From contig CAJTLT010000001.1 of the NCBI GenBank assembly GCA_910577375.1, forward strand, positions 485,678 through 549,677: a DNA stretch of 64,000 nucleotides, read 5' to 3'. Positions within the stretch are counted from its first letter, which is position 1. Every line of letters begins with the position of its first letter. The notes below the pieces were generated by a model that was given only the letters and a program-made list of their open reading frames with translations, did no database searches and was not told the origin of the DNA. Shown piece after piece: positions 31,973-40,920 of this stretch. The DNA comes from an uncultured Christensenella sp. (lineage in GTDB: Bacteria; Bacillota; Clostridia; Christensenellales; Borkfalkiaceae). A program made the translations under genes and the position numbers.

Positions 31973-33304
31973 ATGGAAGAAATATCGGGCGTAATTCCCC
32001 AGAGTTCTACCCCCTATTCGGAATTCAAACAAAATCTTGACAAGGTTGTAACCATAAAAGGCGCTATACACAATATAAGAGAAATGTCTGATATAGCGTT
32101 TATTTTGGTAAGAACTGCGCGCGAACTTATACAATGCGTTTATTCGCCCGAATTTTCAGACTTCCGCCTTAACGAAAACATTGTTGAACAAGCGGCGGCC
32201 AAGGTTACCGGTAAAGTTGTAAAGAGCGAAACGCGCGACGGAAGCGAAAGATATGAATTGCAAATCCATAATATTGAAATTCTTTCTTCCCCCGCTGCAA
32301 TTCCCCCCGTTGTTATATCAAAAAAACAAATTACGTGCGAGCTTTCAGTCAATCTTGACAACCGCCCCGTAACGTTGAGAAACCCCAAGGAGCGGGCTAT
32401 TTTCAAAATTCAGGAAGGAATACAGCGCGGTTTCCGCGAATATCTGCAAAGCCAAAACTTTACCGAAATACATTCCCCGAAAATCAATTTTGCGGGAGCA
32501 GAGGGCGGCACGAACGTTTTCAAGCTCGATTACTTCGGCAAAACGGTTTATCTTGCGCAAAGCCCCCAGCTTTATAAGCAGGCTCTTGTGCCCGTGTATG
32601 AAAGAGTGTTTGAAATAGCGCCCGTATTCCGAGCCGAACACCACGATACTTCCCGCCACCTCAACGAATACATTTCCATGGATTTCGAGATGGGCTTTAT
32701 TGAAAGCTTTACCGACATAATGAATATGGAAACTGGCGCGCTGAAATATATAATGAACCTTTTAAAAACAGAATACGCTGCGGAAGTAGAGCTTTTAAAA
32801 GTGGATATCCCCGAAATTACTTCTATACCTTGCGTGCGCTTCAAAGATGCGAAAGAGCTTTGTGTTAAAAAGCTGAAAAATATTACGGATATGAAAGATT
32901 TCGAACCGGAAGAGGAAGCTTTTCTCGGCAAATGGGCTAAACAGCAATTTAATTCCGATTTCTTGTTCGTAACCCATTATCTTTCCAAAAAACGTCCTTT
33001 CTACACTATGGACGACCCCGAAGACCCCGACGTGACCCTTTCTTTCGACCTTTTGTTCAGAGGGCTTGAAATAACGTCGGGCGGACAGAGAATTCACGAT
33101 TACAATATGCAAGTGGAAAAAATGAAGAAAATGGGCATGAATCCCGACGAGTTCGAAACATATTTGATGCTCCACAAATACGGCGCGCCTCCTCACGGCG
33201 GGCTTGGTTTGGGGCTTGAAAGACTGACCATGCACTTGCTCGGTTTCAAAAACGTGCGCAACGCAACCATGTTCCCCAGAGATATAAACAGAGTTTCACC
33301 GTAA
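31973..33304 (+). CDS. aspS: Archaeal-type aspartyl-tRNA synthetase, probably non-discriminating
   Basis: A class II synthetase. An N-terminal OB-fold anticodon-binding domain (about 20-110) precedes the catalytic core with QSPQLYKQ, motif 2 FRAEHHDTSRHLNEY and motif 3 GLGLGLERLTMHLLG, ending in FPRDINRVSP. The FPRD ending and 443-residue length without the bacterial GAD insertion mark the archaeal AspRS2 type rather than AsnRS or bacterial AspRS. Such enzymes in Clostridia usually charge both tRNA-Asp and tRNA-Asn, the latter then amidated by GatCAB. That specificity is inferred. Ribosome site GAGAGGAA. Single-gene unit with its own promoter and terminator. Confidence 0.92.
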   Translation: MEEISGVIPQSSTPYSEFKQNLDKVVTIKGAIHNIREMSDIAFILVRTARELIQCVYSPEFSDFRLNENIVEQAAAKVTGKVVKSETRDGSERYELQIHNIEILSSPAAIPPVVISKKQITCELSVNLDNRPVTLRNPKERAIFKIQEGIQRGFREYLQSQNFTEIHSPKINFAGAEGGTNVFKLDYFGKTVYLAQSPQLYKQALVPVYERVFEIAPVFRAEHHDTSRHLNEYISMDFEMGFIESFTDIMNMETGALKYIMNLLKTEYAAEVELLKVDIPEITSIPCVRFKDAKELCVKKLKNITDMKDFEPEEEAFLGKWAKQQFNSDFLFVTHYLSKKRPFYTMDDPEDPDVTLSFDLLFRGLEITSGGQRIHDYNMQVEKMKKMGMNPDEFETYLMLHKYGAPPHGGLGLGLERLTMHLLGFKNVRNATMFPRDINRVSP

Positions 33305-33341
33305 AGTTAACGGTTATCAGAGTATCTTAATAAATTTAAAG

Positions 33342-33372
33342 CGGCGGGCGCAATTCAGCGCCCGCCGTTTTT
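33342..33372 (+). terminator. Intrinsic terminator of aspS
   Basis: A 10-bp GC-rich stem (CGGCGGGCGC, 33342-33351, with 33358-33367), a 6-base loop and a TTTTT tail. Confidence 0.92.
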
Positions 33373-33390
33373 ATTTATATTAACTGTCAA

Positions 33391-34338
33391 TTATATCCTT
33401 TTTCTGTTCGGACTGTTAAATGATTTTTTCAACGTATAATGGGTTATAATTTCGGAATAGTTTCCGTTGTAAGCTACCGTTACCTCGTCGCCGTCGGTAA
33501 AGCCTTTTATTCCAGAACACTCTTCAACGCGTTCAATTCCGCCGCCTGTGATATAGCAATAAAACTTATTATTCGAATTTTCACTGCAGTATGTACTCTT
33601 TTTTATAAAAAATCTTCCTACGGTAAACCGCGGATTGTCTTCCAAAATCTGTTTGAGCCTTTTTCTTCTTTCTGCCGTTTTATAAAAGGGCGACAACGGA
33701 TAATCGGCAATTTCAATCGGTTGAGACAAGTTAATATTGATTAATTTACCTGTTAATCCGCTGAAATCAACTTGTTCCCGTGCCGCTTCGGCAACGGCAA
33801 ATTCTTCTGCGCCTTCCGATAAGGTAAATTTATTCAGAATTACGCTTCCCGCACCATTAAAGGCAATCATAAGATTTTGACCGACATAAAACGGAATTTC
33901 ACTATAATTCCCGGAATATTTTCCACTGTGCAATGTGCGGTCTAAGCCATAATAGCTGTATTCCAACAAAACTCTGTAATACGAATAACTGCGGCGATTT
34001 CCGTTATGCCATATTTTTTGTTTGTTTACTGCTGTAACGGTTCCGTCCGTCAAGGTGCAGTTTTTTAAAATTCTGCGCGCATATATTCTCTTTTTATAAA
34101 CGGGAACAAAATATTTCACAAAAAACAGCGCGCAGATAACGGAAAGCAAGGAAACAAATATCCAAACAAAAACCGTAACGCGCACGTCGGAGAACATAAC
34201 CTTAAAATTAATAACCACAGCCGCAGTTAAGACCCCGCAGAATATAAACAAAACAATATATGCAAGTATTTCTCCGCCGACCTTGTTGTTTATTCCTTCA
34301 ACGCATTTAGGCTTGGATTTATTAAGCTTGTAATACAT
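33391..34338 (-). CDS. DUF3592-like membrane protein
   Basis: 315 residues. Two hydrophobic helices near the N-terminus (about 24-48 and 56-78) are followed by a soluble beta-rich part. LTDGTVTAVNKQ and the tyrosine-rich YYRVLLEYSYYG, then IPFYVGQNLMIAF, recall DUF3592 proteins, whose function is unknown. A second basic helix (YKTAERRKRLKQIL) and a repeat of the small beta fold occupy the C-terminal part (about 235-305, with GDEVTVAYNGNYSE). It stands just downstream of the flavodoxin-like gene with a 15-base gap, so it may belong to that operon. Confidence 0.7.
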   Translation of the reverse strand: MYYKLNKSKPKCVEGINNKVGGEILAYIVLFIFCGVLTAAVVINFKVMFSDVRVTVFVWIFVSLLSVICALFFVKYFVPVYKKRIYARRILKNCTLTDGTVTAVNKQKIWHNGNRRSYSYYRVLLEYSYYGLDRTLHSGKYSGNYSEIPFYVGQNLMIAFNGAGSVILNKFTLSEGAEEFAVAEAAREQVDFSGLTGKLININLSQPIEIADYPLSPFYKTAERRKRLKQILEDNPRFTVGRFFIKKSTYCSENSNNKFYCYITGGGIERVEECSGIKGFTDGDEVTVAYNGNYSEIITHYTLKKSFNSPNRKRI

Positions 34339-34353
34339 TGCTTTTTTATAAAA

Positions 34354-34977
34354 TTATCTTATAAAATTGGTTTTGACTTTTGGAATTATTACGGGTTTTT
34401 CAAGCGGCGTATTTTTAGCCTTGTTCAAAAGCTTCAAAAGCCAAGCCATATTGCTTGCAATCGCACGCATTATACACAACCCTTCTTCGTCCTGCAAAAC
34501 TTCTTCGGGTTTGGAACCGTGCACCATATTCCAGTAAGTTGACGGAACCGTAATCATATTGTTGATTTGTATATATTTGTTCAGAACGTCAACCGAAGCC
34601 GTTGTGCCGGCACGCCTTGCGGAAACAATTGCCGCCGCGGGTTTGAACTGAAAATACTTGCCGAAAGCGGCAAACAATCTGTCCATTGCGGCAATCATAG
34701 CGCCGTTAGGCGAGGCATAATGTACGGGAGTGCCAAAAACGTACCCGTCTGCGTTTTTAAGCTTTTCTCCAACCGCGTTTACGGGGTCGTCGAAAAACAC
34801 GCATTTATCGGCGGTTTTACAGCCGCCGCAACCGATACAACCGCGGACAAGACCGTTTCCAAGCCAAACAATTTCGCTTTCTATACCTTGCACGGAAAGT
34901 TCTTCCGATATAGCTTTAAGCGCCGTATAAGTGCAACCGTGTTTATTCGGGCTGCCGTTAAGCATTACAACTTTCAT
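34354..34977 (-). CDS. Flavodoxin-fold NAD(P)H-dependent FMN reductase
   Basis: An FMN-binding oxidoreductase of the NADPH-dependent FMN reductase / iron-sulfur flavoprotein superfamily. MLNGSPNKHGCTYTAL forms the phosphate-binding loop, GTPVHYASPNGAMIAAMDRL the second FMN loop. The cysteine cluster CIGCGGCKTADKC (about 47-59) could carry a 4Fe-4S cluster or be a redox thiol site. The last ~50 residues are a family-specific helical tail. The physiological acceptor is not evident. The start overlaps the SGNH hydrolase stop by four bases (34974-34977). Confidence 0.85.
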   Translation of the reverse strand: MKVVMLNGSPNKHGCTYTALKAISEELSVQGIESEIVWLGNGLVRGCIGCGGCKTADKCVFFDDPVNAVGEKLKNADGYVFGTPVHYASPNGAMIAAMDRLFAAFGKYFQFKPAAAIVSARRAGTTASVDVLNKYIQINNMITVPSTYWNMVHGSKPEEVLQDEEGLCIMRAIASNMAWLLKLLNKAKNTPLEKPVIIPKVKTNFIR

Positions 34978-35660
34978 AGCTGCTCCTTTATAATTCGTTC
35001 GATTACAGGCAAATATTTTTCTTCGTATCCGCGCGCATTGGGGTGGGTGCCGTCTCCTCTTCCCCAGTTATACGTATCCGCGGTATATAAATCTCTATGG
35101 TCGGGCAAAAAAGTGTTCAAATCGCTTTCTTTATAAATATCCGCCACAGCAACGCCGTATGCTCTGCATATTTCCACGGCACGTTCGCCGTAAATGCGTT
35201 GAATTTCTTCTCCGCGTCTGCCCATATTATGCGGGCGGACAAAAATAATTTTTGCCGAAGGAAAATATTTTTTGAAAGCGCAGACAATAACTTCAAAACA
35301 CTGTGAAAAAGTTGTGTTTTCTTCGCTTACCGCAAATATATCTTCAGCTATGTTTCCGGCTTTCACTTCTCCGAGAGGCACGTCGTAATTCAGTCCGTCC
35401 GTTTTGCAGCAATCGTTTGTGAAACCGTCGAAAACTATGTAATCCGGTTGGATTTTATCGTTAACTGCGGCACGAACTTGTTCGACAATCCAACCTTTAC
35501 CTTTACAGTATCCCGTTCTCGCCCCGCCGACGCAATATTTTAAAAGATTAAAACCAAAATCTTTTGCAAGATATTCGCCTATACCGAAGTTTCCGTTGCC
35601 TGAACCGTTTATTATGCTGTCGCCGAACACGGCAAGATTCTTTGTTGAAAAATCAGTCAT
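34974..35660 (-). CDS. SGNH/GDSL-type hydrolase
   Basis: A lipase/esterase-fold hydrolase without signal peptide. Block I is VFGDSIINGSGN with the nucleophilic Ser, block II GGARTGY, block III FDGFTNDC, and block V DGTHPNARG with the catalytic Asp-His. I start at ATG 35660. A longer frame from TTG 35729 runs over a clear promoter and is rejected. The ribosome site (CGGAG) is somewhat far from the ATG. Relatives deacylate sugars or lipids; the substrate here is unknown. First gene of a pair or triplet with the FMN reductase. Confidence 0.85.
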   Translation of the reverse strand: MTDFSTKNLAVFGDSIINGSGNGNFGIGEYLAKDFGFNLLKYCVGGARTGYCKGKGWIVEQVRAAVNDKIQPDYIVFDGFTNDCCKTDGLNYDVPLGEVKAGNIAEDIFAVSEENTTFSQCFEVIVCAFKKYFPSAKIIFVRPHNMGRRGEEIQRIYGERAVEICRAYGVAVADIYKESDLNTFLPDHRDLYTADTYNWGRGDGTHPNARGYEEKYLPVIERIIKEQL

Positions 35661-35697
35661 ATTAAATAAATAATCTCCGTATAAATCAACTTTCTGT

Positions 35698-35726
35698 ATT
35701 TTACTACCGATAACCGTCAAAGTCAA
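35698..35726 (-). promoter_or_regulatory. Sigma-A promoter of the SGNH hydrolase operon
   Basis: TTGACT, a 17-base spacer and TAAAAT on the minus strand, 38 bases upstream of ATG 35660. Confidence 0.72.
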
Positions 35727-35749
35727 CAAATAAAACTTAATATTTTATA

Positions 35750-35790
35750 AAGTAAAATCCGACGGAAAACAATACCCGCCGGATTTACTT
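35750..35790 (-). terminator. Probable terminator after the zinc-ribbon gene
   Basis: An imperfect stem (35750-35765 with 35775-35790; one bulge and one mismatch) around ATCCGACGG/CCGCCGGAT. A weaker 5-bp hairpin (CCTCT/AGAGG) lies at 35831-35845. Both would end minus-strand transcription coming from the rpoD operon. Confidence 0.5.
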
Positions 35791-35918
35791 TTCCCCTATT
35801 ATTTCACAGCTTTACCGCCGTTTTAATAGCCCTCTTTTTGAGAGGAATTAAATATTATCATTTAAAACTGTTTTTGTCAACAAAAATCGACAATATTTGT
35901 GCAAATTGCACAATAAAA

Positions 35919-36620
35919 TTATTCGTTATACAAAATTCTGTGGCAGTTTTCACATTCGGTTACGCCGCCGCCCGAAAGTTTTTCTTTGCCGACAAGAGAT
36001 AATTCGTTACCGCATTTCGAGCATCTTCCGCTTTTTACGGGACACAAAATGGGAAAAATACGCTCGCTGCGCTTTTCTTCGTATTTTCTCATAACTTCCG
36101 GGTCAATTTCCTTGGCGAGAACGTCAAGCTCTTTTTTAACTTTATTTACTTCCGTGAGCTTGCTTTCTTTATATTTTTTATAAACTTCCGAATACTCCGC
36201 ATATTGTTTTTGTACGGAAATCGTCTTTTTCTTCATAGACTGGTATTCTTCGTCTGCGTCTTTAATCGACTTAGAAAGCGCGGAAACCTCCGATTTTATG
36301 CTTTTAAGCTTTTCGGTGATTTGCAGAACGTTTTTCTTATAGAACGAAATATCCGCTCCGCCGTCGATAAGCTCGTCCATATGGTCGAAATCCGCAAGGG
36401 TTTCATAAATTTCTTCATACTTTTTATTGAGCTTATCCAAAAGCGCGTTAAGCTCAACCGCTTTTGCTTCCAAAGCTTCGAGTTTTTCGGGTGCTTTTGT
36501 TAAAAACGCTTTTGCCTGAACAAAATTTTTCCTTTCTTCCGACTGTGAAGTTTCCTTTTCGAGCGCGAGCATCTTTTCGTCCGTCTGCTGATACTTTAAA
36601 AGTTTTTCAACCTGTGCCAT
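35919..36620 (-). CDS. Coiled-coil protein with C-terminal C4 zinc ribbon
   Basis: 233 residues: a long helical hairpin rich in Glu/Lys heptads (about 1-180), then a zinc ribbon with CSKCG and CENCH (residues ~199-227) and the segment FPILCPVKSGR before it. This is the CT398/FlgZ-like zinc-ribbon family commonly found next to nif3-like genes in Firmicutes and other bacteria. The function is unsettled; relatives may bind nucleic acid or RNA polymerase. It is the last gene of the operon containing rpoD, 18 bases after the nif3-like gene. Confidence 0.85.
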   Translation of the reverse strand: MAQVEKLLKYQQTDEKMLALEKETSQSEERKNFVQAKAFLTKAPEKLEALEAKAVELNALLDKLNKKYEEIYETLADFDHMDELIDGGADISFYKKNVLQITEKLKSIKSEVSALSKSIKDADEEYQSMKKKTISVQKQYAEYSEVYKKYKESKLTEVNKVKKELDVLAKEIDPEVMRKYEEKRSERIFPILCPVKSGRCSKCGNELSLVGKEKLSGGGVTECENCHRILYNE

Positions 36621-36638
36621 TTTATATCTCCTTGTGGT

Positions 36639-37424
36639 TTAAAGCAATTCCGTATCGGTGAAGTATCCGGAATTAACGTTTAATCCGTCTTTGATTTTTA
36701 AATAAATTTTATTGAAGCCGTAATTTTCCGAAGCATAATGCGAAAGAATTATAACGGCAATTCCCTTTTGGATAAGCGAAAGTATTTCGTGGTGTTTCAT
36801 ATCCGCGGAAACGAACACATCGGCGCAATGTTTTTGTGCGAACGACATATTGTAATCGTCGCAACCTGCGCCGCAAAAGGACGCCACGCGTCTGACTGTT
36901 TTATTATTATCCCCGTAAGCAATCAGCTTGTCCGCGCAAAATTCTTTTTTAACCTTTTGAACATATTCGCCGAATTTTGTTTTTTCCACATCATAAACTC
37001 TTCCGTATCCGCCGCCCTGAATTTCCGCGGCGATTTGCGCATTTTCCCCGCCGAGCCCGCACATAAGCTGATAATCTATGCCTTGCGGGGCAGCGTCGAA
37101 ATTGAGGTGCATTGAAATTACAGAGATTCCGTTCTTTATACATTCGGCTAAAGCCTTAGCCTGCGGGTCGTCGGTCAAATTCAAACGCGATATCCCGCCG
37201 TAGATGGCAGGGTGATGCGTAACAATCAGATTAAATCCTGAACTTTTTGCTTTTTCAACTGCCTTAACGGTTAAATCAAGCGTAAACAATATACCTTTTA
37301 TTTCGTCGCCGCAATTGATTATTATACCGCTGTTGTCATACATGTTGAATTTTTTACAAAACTCGTCAGACAGTTTTACCGGCGCGACTTCTTCGAGTTT
37401 TTCAAAAATCTTATCGATTGTCAC
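36639..37424 (-). CDS. Nif3-like dinuclear metal-centre protein
   Basis: The YqfO/Nif3 fold, with metal-ligand motif LIVTHHPAIYGG, then ISMHLNFD, and the C-terminal ligands in DVFVSADMKHHE. It lacks the inserted PII-like domain found in longer homologues (261 residues here). Proposed roles include GTP cyclohydrolase-like or regulatory functions, none firmly established. It overlaps trmK by 14 bases, the same order as in Bacillus (yqfN-yqfO). Confidence 0.92.
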   Translation of the reverse strand: MTIDKIFEKLEEVAPVKLSDEFCKKFNMYDNSGIIINCGDEIKGILFTLDLTVKAVEKAKSSGFNLIVTHHPAIYGGISRLNLTDDPQAKALAECIKNGISVISMHLNFDAAPQGIDYQLMCGLGGENAQIAAEIQGGGYGRVYDVEKTKFGEYVQKVKKEFCADKLIAYGDNNKTVRRVASFCGAGCDDYNMSFAQKHCADVFVSADMKHHEILSLIQKGIAVIILSHYASENYGFNKIYLKIKDGLNVNSGYFTDTELL

Positions 37425-38058
37425 CGTTTAACACCTCTTTTATTGTGTTGATTTCTTCTGTAATTTTTTTGCGCGCCGCATCGCTAACCGGATTTTTGAG
37501 ATAACTTTCTTTTTTGGCTAATTCCGATTTTAAAAATTTTCGGGTTGTATCCGAATCCAACGCTTTGCCGTATTCAAGTTCTTCAGAAGTATATTCTGTT
37601 TTGTTGCCGCGACGACAGCCTTTTATAACCGTATAAAACTTACCGCCGCTTTCAAACATAATGTCCGCAGTGATTTCTGCGCCGTTAAGAATAAGATATT
37701 CGCGCAACAACCGAGCATTTTTCATGGGCTGAAATACGAATTTTTCGGGAATGAACGCAGATTTTAGAATAAGTATTATCTCTTCCCCACCCATTCCTGC
37801 TATTAAAATCTGTTCCGTATCTTCGGCAATACCATTTAGCCCCGAACAACATACGGAGCTGACTTTTCCGTTTTCTATATATGGGGTAAGAAGTTTTTCC
37901 GCCTTTTCAAGACACTTTGCGCTTATATCGGAAATTTGCGCGCTATCGCACAAATTATTTTTAAGCATATACAGCGTGCAATAGCCGTGGTCGCAACCGA
38001 CGTCAGCAAACGATTTACATTTGTCAAGATAAGAACAGAGCTTTTTAATTCTGTCCAT
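37411..38058 (-). CDS. trmK: tRNA (adenine(22)-N1)-methyltransferase TrmK
   Basis: A SAM-dependent enzyme that methylates A22 of tRNA. The SAM-binding motif ADVGCDHGYCTLYML lies near the N-terminus, with QISDISAKCLEKAEKLL as the acidic strand. The catalytic region has GLNGI and AGMGGEEIILIL. A C-terminal coiled coil (~165-215) is typical. It sits five bases after rpoD and overlaps the nif3-like gene. Confidence 0.92.
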   Translation of the reverse strand: MDRIKKLCSYLDKCKSFADVGCDHGYCTLYMLKNNLCDSAQISDISAKCLEKAEKLLTPYIENGKVSSVCCSGLNGIAEDTEQILIAGMGGEEIILILKSAFIPEKFVFQPMKNARLLREYLILNGAEITADIMFESGGKFYTVIKGCRRGNKTEYTSEELEYGKALDSDTTRKFLKSELAKKESYLKNPVSDAARKKITEEINTIKEVLNGDNR

Positions 38059-38063
38059 TAAAA

Positions 38064-39125
38064 TCAGGTATCCAGAAAATCTTTAAGATGTTTGGAACGC
38101 GATGGATGACGGAGCTTTCTCAACGCTTTCGCTTCGATTTGTCTTATGCGTTCACGGGTGACGTTGAACTCTCTGCCTACTTCTTCCAAAGTGCGGGGTC
38201 TGCCGTCGTCCACACCGTACCTCAGTCTCAAAACCTTTTCTTCCCGTGGCGTAAGGCTGTTTAAAACCCCTAAAAGCGTTTCTTTAAGCATTGTGGTTGA
38301 CACGCTTTCCGAAGGAGTAACCGTTGTTACGTCTTCTATGAAGTCGCCGAGATGGCTGTCTTCCTCTTCGCCGATTGGCGTTTCCAAAGATACGGGGTCT
38401 TGCGCGATTTTCTGAATCTCGCAAACGCGCTCTTCGCTTATACCCATTTCTTTGGCTATTTCCGCCGGTGTCGGTTCTCTGCCGAGTTTCTGCAACAAAA
38501 TACGCGACACGCGAGTAAGCTTATTTATTGTTTCAACCATATGAACGGGGATACGTATCGTGCGCGCCTGGTCGGCTATAGCCCTTGTAATTGCCTGCCT
38601 AATCCACCATGTGGCATAGGTTGAAAATTTGAAACCTTTCTGGTAATCGAATTTTTCCACCGCTTTCATAAGCCCGAGGTTGCCTTCCTGTATCAAATCA
38701 AGGAACAACATTCCACGGCCGACGTAACGCTTTGCAATAGAAACGACAAGACGGAGATTTGCTTCTGAAAGCTTCTTTTTGGCTTCTTCGTCTCCTTCTT
38801 CCTGCATACGTCTGGCAAGCTCTATCTCGTCGTCGCCAGAAAGAAGGGGAACACGGCCGATATCTTTCAGATACATTTTCACGGGGTCGTCAAGACCGAT
38901 ATCGGAAAGCGCTTGCTCATAGAGTTCTTTATCCCTTTCCGCCTCGTCTATTATCTGTATGCTGGCTTCTGCAATGGATTTATAAACAAAATCCATTTGC
39001 GCGGGAGTGGTTTCATACTTTTCCATAATATCGCACAGCGTATTTGTGGAAATAGAACCTTTTGCGCCGTAGGTATCTATTATGTGTTTTAAAATATCGG
39101 CTAATTTCTGTTCGGATAAATTCAT
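38064..39125 (-). CDS. rpoD: Housekeeping RNA polymerase sigma factor RpoD/SigA
   Basis: A primary sigma factor. A short N-terminal region (about 1-75) is followed by DPVKMYLKDIGRVPLL (region 1.2), regions 2.1-2.4 with EANLRLVVSIAKRYVGRGMLFLDLIQEGN, KFSTYATWWIRQAITRAI, region 3 and region 4 ending in VTRERIRQIEAKALRKLRHP. At 353 residues it lacks the long non-conserved insert of proteobacterial RpoD. The start overlaps the dnaG stop as ATGA (39122-39125). The promoters reported here match what this factor should read. Confidence 0.97.
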   Translation of the reverse strand: MNLSEQKLADILKHIIDTYGAKGSISTNTLCDIMEKYETTPAQMDFVYKSIAEASIQIIDEAERDKELYEQALSDIGLDDPVKMYLKDIGRVPLLSGDDEIELARRMQEEGDEEAKKKLSEANLRLVVSIAKRYVGRGMLFLDLIQEGNLGLMKAVEKFDYQKGFKFSTYATWWIRQAITRAIADQARTIRIPVHMVETINKLTRVSRILLQKLGREPTPAEIAKEMGISEERVCEIQKIAQDPVSLETPIGEEEDSHLGDFIEDVTTVTPSESVSTTMLKETLLGVLNSLTPREEKVLRLRYGVDDGRPRTLEEVGREFNVTRERIRQIEAKALRKLRHPSRSKHLKDFLDT

Positions 39126-40912
39126 TTTTTATCTCCGCTTTTTATTTTTTCCTTTTGTTTTGTAAGTTGTATAAGCTCTGCGGCAAGACGCTTTCTTTTT
39201 ACGACGTCCGTTTCGCTGTCAACCTGCGTTTGGACGCGTGATATGTGCGCGTCGATTTCAGAAAGTTTCAGCGTTCTGAGACAATCGTAAAAATATTTTT
39301 CCGCCACTTCTCCGCGCAGTTTGTCTCCGTCGGAATAATCGAATATACGGTTTAATTCAGCGCATTCTTCGGAACCTTCGTCAAAGAATTCCAAAAGCTC
39401 GGCGGGCTGAACTCTATCGCCGAATTCGCGCTGCGTACGGATATATTTTGCAATTATTTCGTGTACCCCGTTCTGAAAGGTTACCCCGCATATATCCTCG
39501 TTTTCCGCTATTCTTGAACCGAACAAATATGCTGCGATTACAAAGCGAGAAGCTCTGTCCTGTATGGATGAAGAATCTTTTCTTTCGGGTATTTTAGGAA
39601 CGGGCGCACTCTCTTGCGGAGCCGCGTTCAAATCGCGTTTAAGCGCCTCGAACGTTATACCCGTAGTATCACGCAACTGCTTTAACAAATCGTCCTGCTC
39701 CGCCGCACTTTCAGACGATTTTATAATTTTAATCGCTTCTGAAACGTATTTGCGTTTATCGTCGGCTTTGGTCAAATCGAATTTTCTCGCAATCGAATTC
39801 AGCTTATAATCAATGAGCGGCATAGCTCTGTCGAGCCGTCTTTGATATTCTTCCGCGCCGAGCTGTTTTATTACGTCGTCAGGGTCAAGCCCGTCTGTGA
39901 GCGGCACAACCTTTACGTTAAGCCCTTCGCCTTTGAGTATATCAAGCCCGCGCATATTTGCTTTTTGTCCGGCGGAATCGCCGTCATAGCTTATGAGAAT
40001 ATTTTCCGAATACCTTTTCATAAGCCGCGCCTGGTCTTGCGTGAGCGACGTGCCCATACTTGCAACAACGTTTGTAAACCCCGCCTGATAAAGGGAAATC
40101 GTATCCATATATCCTTCGACGACGATTACGTTATTTATATTTTGCTCTTTTTTAAGCTTTTTTAAAAGATTAACGTTATACAGAGTTTTGCTCTTATTGA
40201 AAACTATTGTATCGCGGGTGTTTTTGTATTTTCCGAAATCGGTTTTTTCCAGCATACGCCCGCCGAACGCTATAACTTCGTCCATAGCGTTGATTATGGG
40301 GAATATCAGTCTCCCCCCTTGCGCGTCAGTAAGTCTGCCGTTGGCTTCGCTTATTGCTCCGCTGTCAAGCATATCCTGACGGGAATATCCTTTTGAAAGA
40401 AGATAACGCGGCAAATCGTTAAAATTAAGACTTGCGCCCAAACCGAATTTACGGACGATATTGGAAGGTATTTTACGTTTTAATATGTATTCGATATGTT
40501 TATCGGCTTTTCCGCCGTTTAAATTATCCAGATAAAAATGTGCGCAATCGTTCAGGATTTTCAATACCGCGTCTTTTTTGCGTTTAAGTTCAACAGTTTG
40601 GCGGCTGTCAAATCCCGTTTGCGGCATCTGCAGACCGGCGCGATCGGCAAGCAGTTTGACGGAATCGATAAATTCCACGTTTTCCATTGCCTGCACGAAT
40701 TTTATAACATCGCCAGATTCGCCGCAACCGAAACAATGATAATACTGGTCGGCTTCGTTTATGGCAAAAGACGGAGTTTTTTCATGGTGAAACGGACAGC
40801 ACGCCCAATATGTGCCGCCGCGGCGTTCCAAAGTAACATAACTGCCCGCAACGTCTATTATATTAAGTTTTTCTTTAAGAGTTGACAAAAACTCTTTTAA
40901 ATCGTTTGCCAT
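39122..40912 (-). CDS. dnaG: DNA primase DnaG
   Basis: It makes RNA primers at the replication fork. The N-terminal CHC2 zinc finger is CCPFHHEKTPSF...YHCFGCG (about 38-64), the Toprim domain contains VVEGYMDTISLYQ and SYDGDSAGQKA, and the C-terminal ~150 residues are the DnaB-binding helical domain. Length 596 is typical. It is 8 bases after the dNTPase gene and overlaps rpoD, the conserved macromolecular-synthesis arrangement. Confidence 0.97.
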   Translation of the reverse strand: MANDLKEFLSTLKEKLNIIDVAGSYVTLERRGGTYWACCPFHHEKTPSFAINEADQYYHCFGCGESGDVIKFVQAMENVEFIDSVKLLADRAGLQMPQTGFDSRQTVELKRKKDAVLKILNDCAHFYLDNLNGGKADKHIEYILKRKIPSNIVRKFGLGASLNFNDLPRYLLSKGYSRQDMLDSGAISEANGRLTDAQGGRLIFPIINAMDEVIAFGGRMLEKTDFGKYKNTRDTIVFNKSKTLYNVNLLKKLKKEQNINNVIVVEGYMDTISLYQAGFTNVVASMGTSLTQDQARLMKRYSENILISYDGDSAGQKANMRGLDILKGEGLNVKVVPLTDGLDPDDVIKQLGAEEYQRRLDRAMPLIDYKLNSIARKFDLTKADDKRKYVSEAIKIIKSSESAAEQDDLLKQLRDTTGITFEALKRDLNAAPQESAPVPKIPERKDSSSIQDRASRFVIAAYLFGSRIAENEDICGVTFQNGVHEIIAKYIRTQREFGDRVQPAELLEFFDEGSEECAELNRIFDYSDGDKLRGEVAEKYFYDCLRTLKLSEIDAHISRVQTQVDSETDVVKRKRLAAELIQLTKQKEKIKSGDKK

Positions 40913-40920
40913 AGCTTTGT

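Noticed and set aside
35661..35729. N-terminal extension of the SGNH hydrolase from a TTG
   Set aside because: It overlaps a TTGACT-17-TAAAAT promoter, and the hydrolase motif follows normally from ATG 35660.
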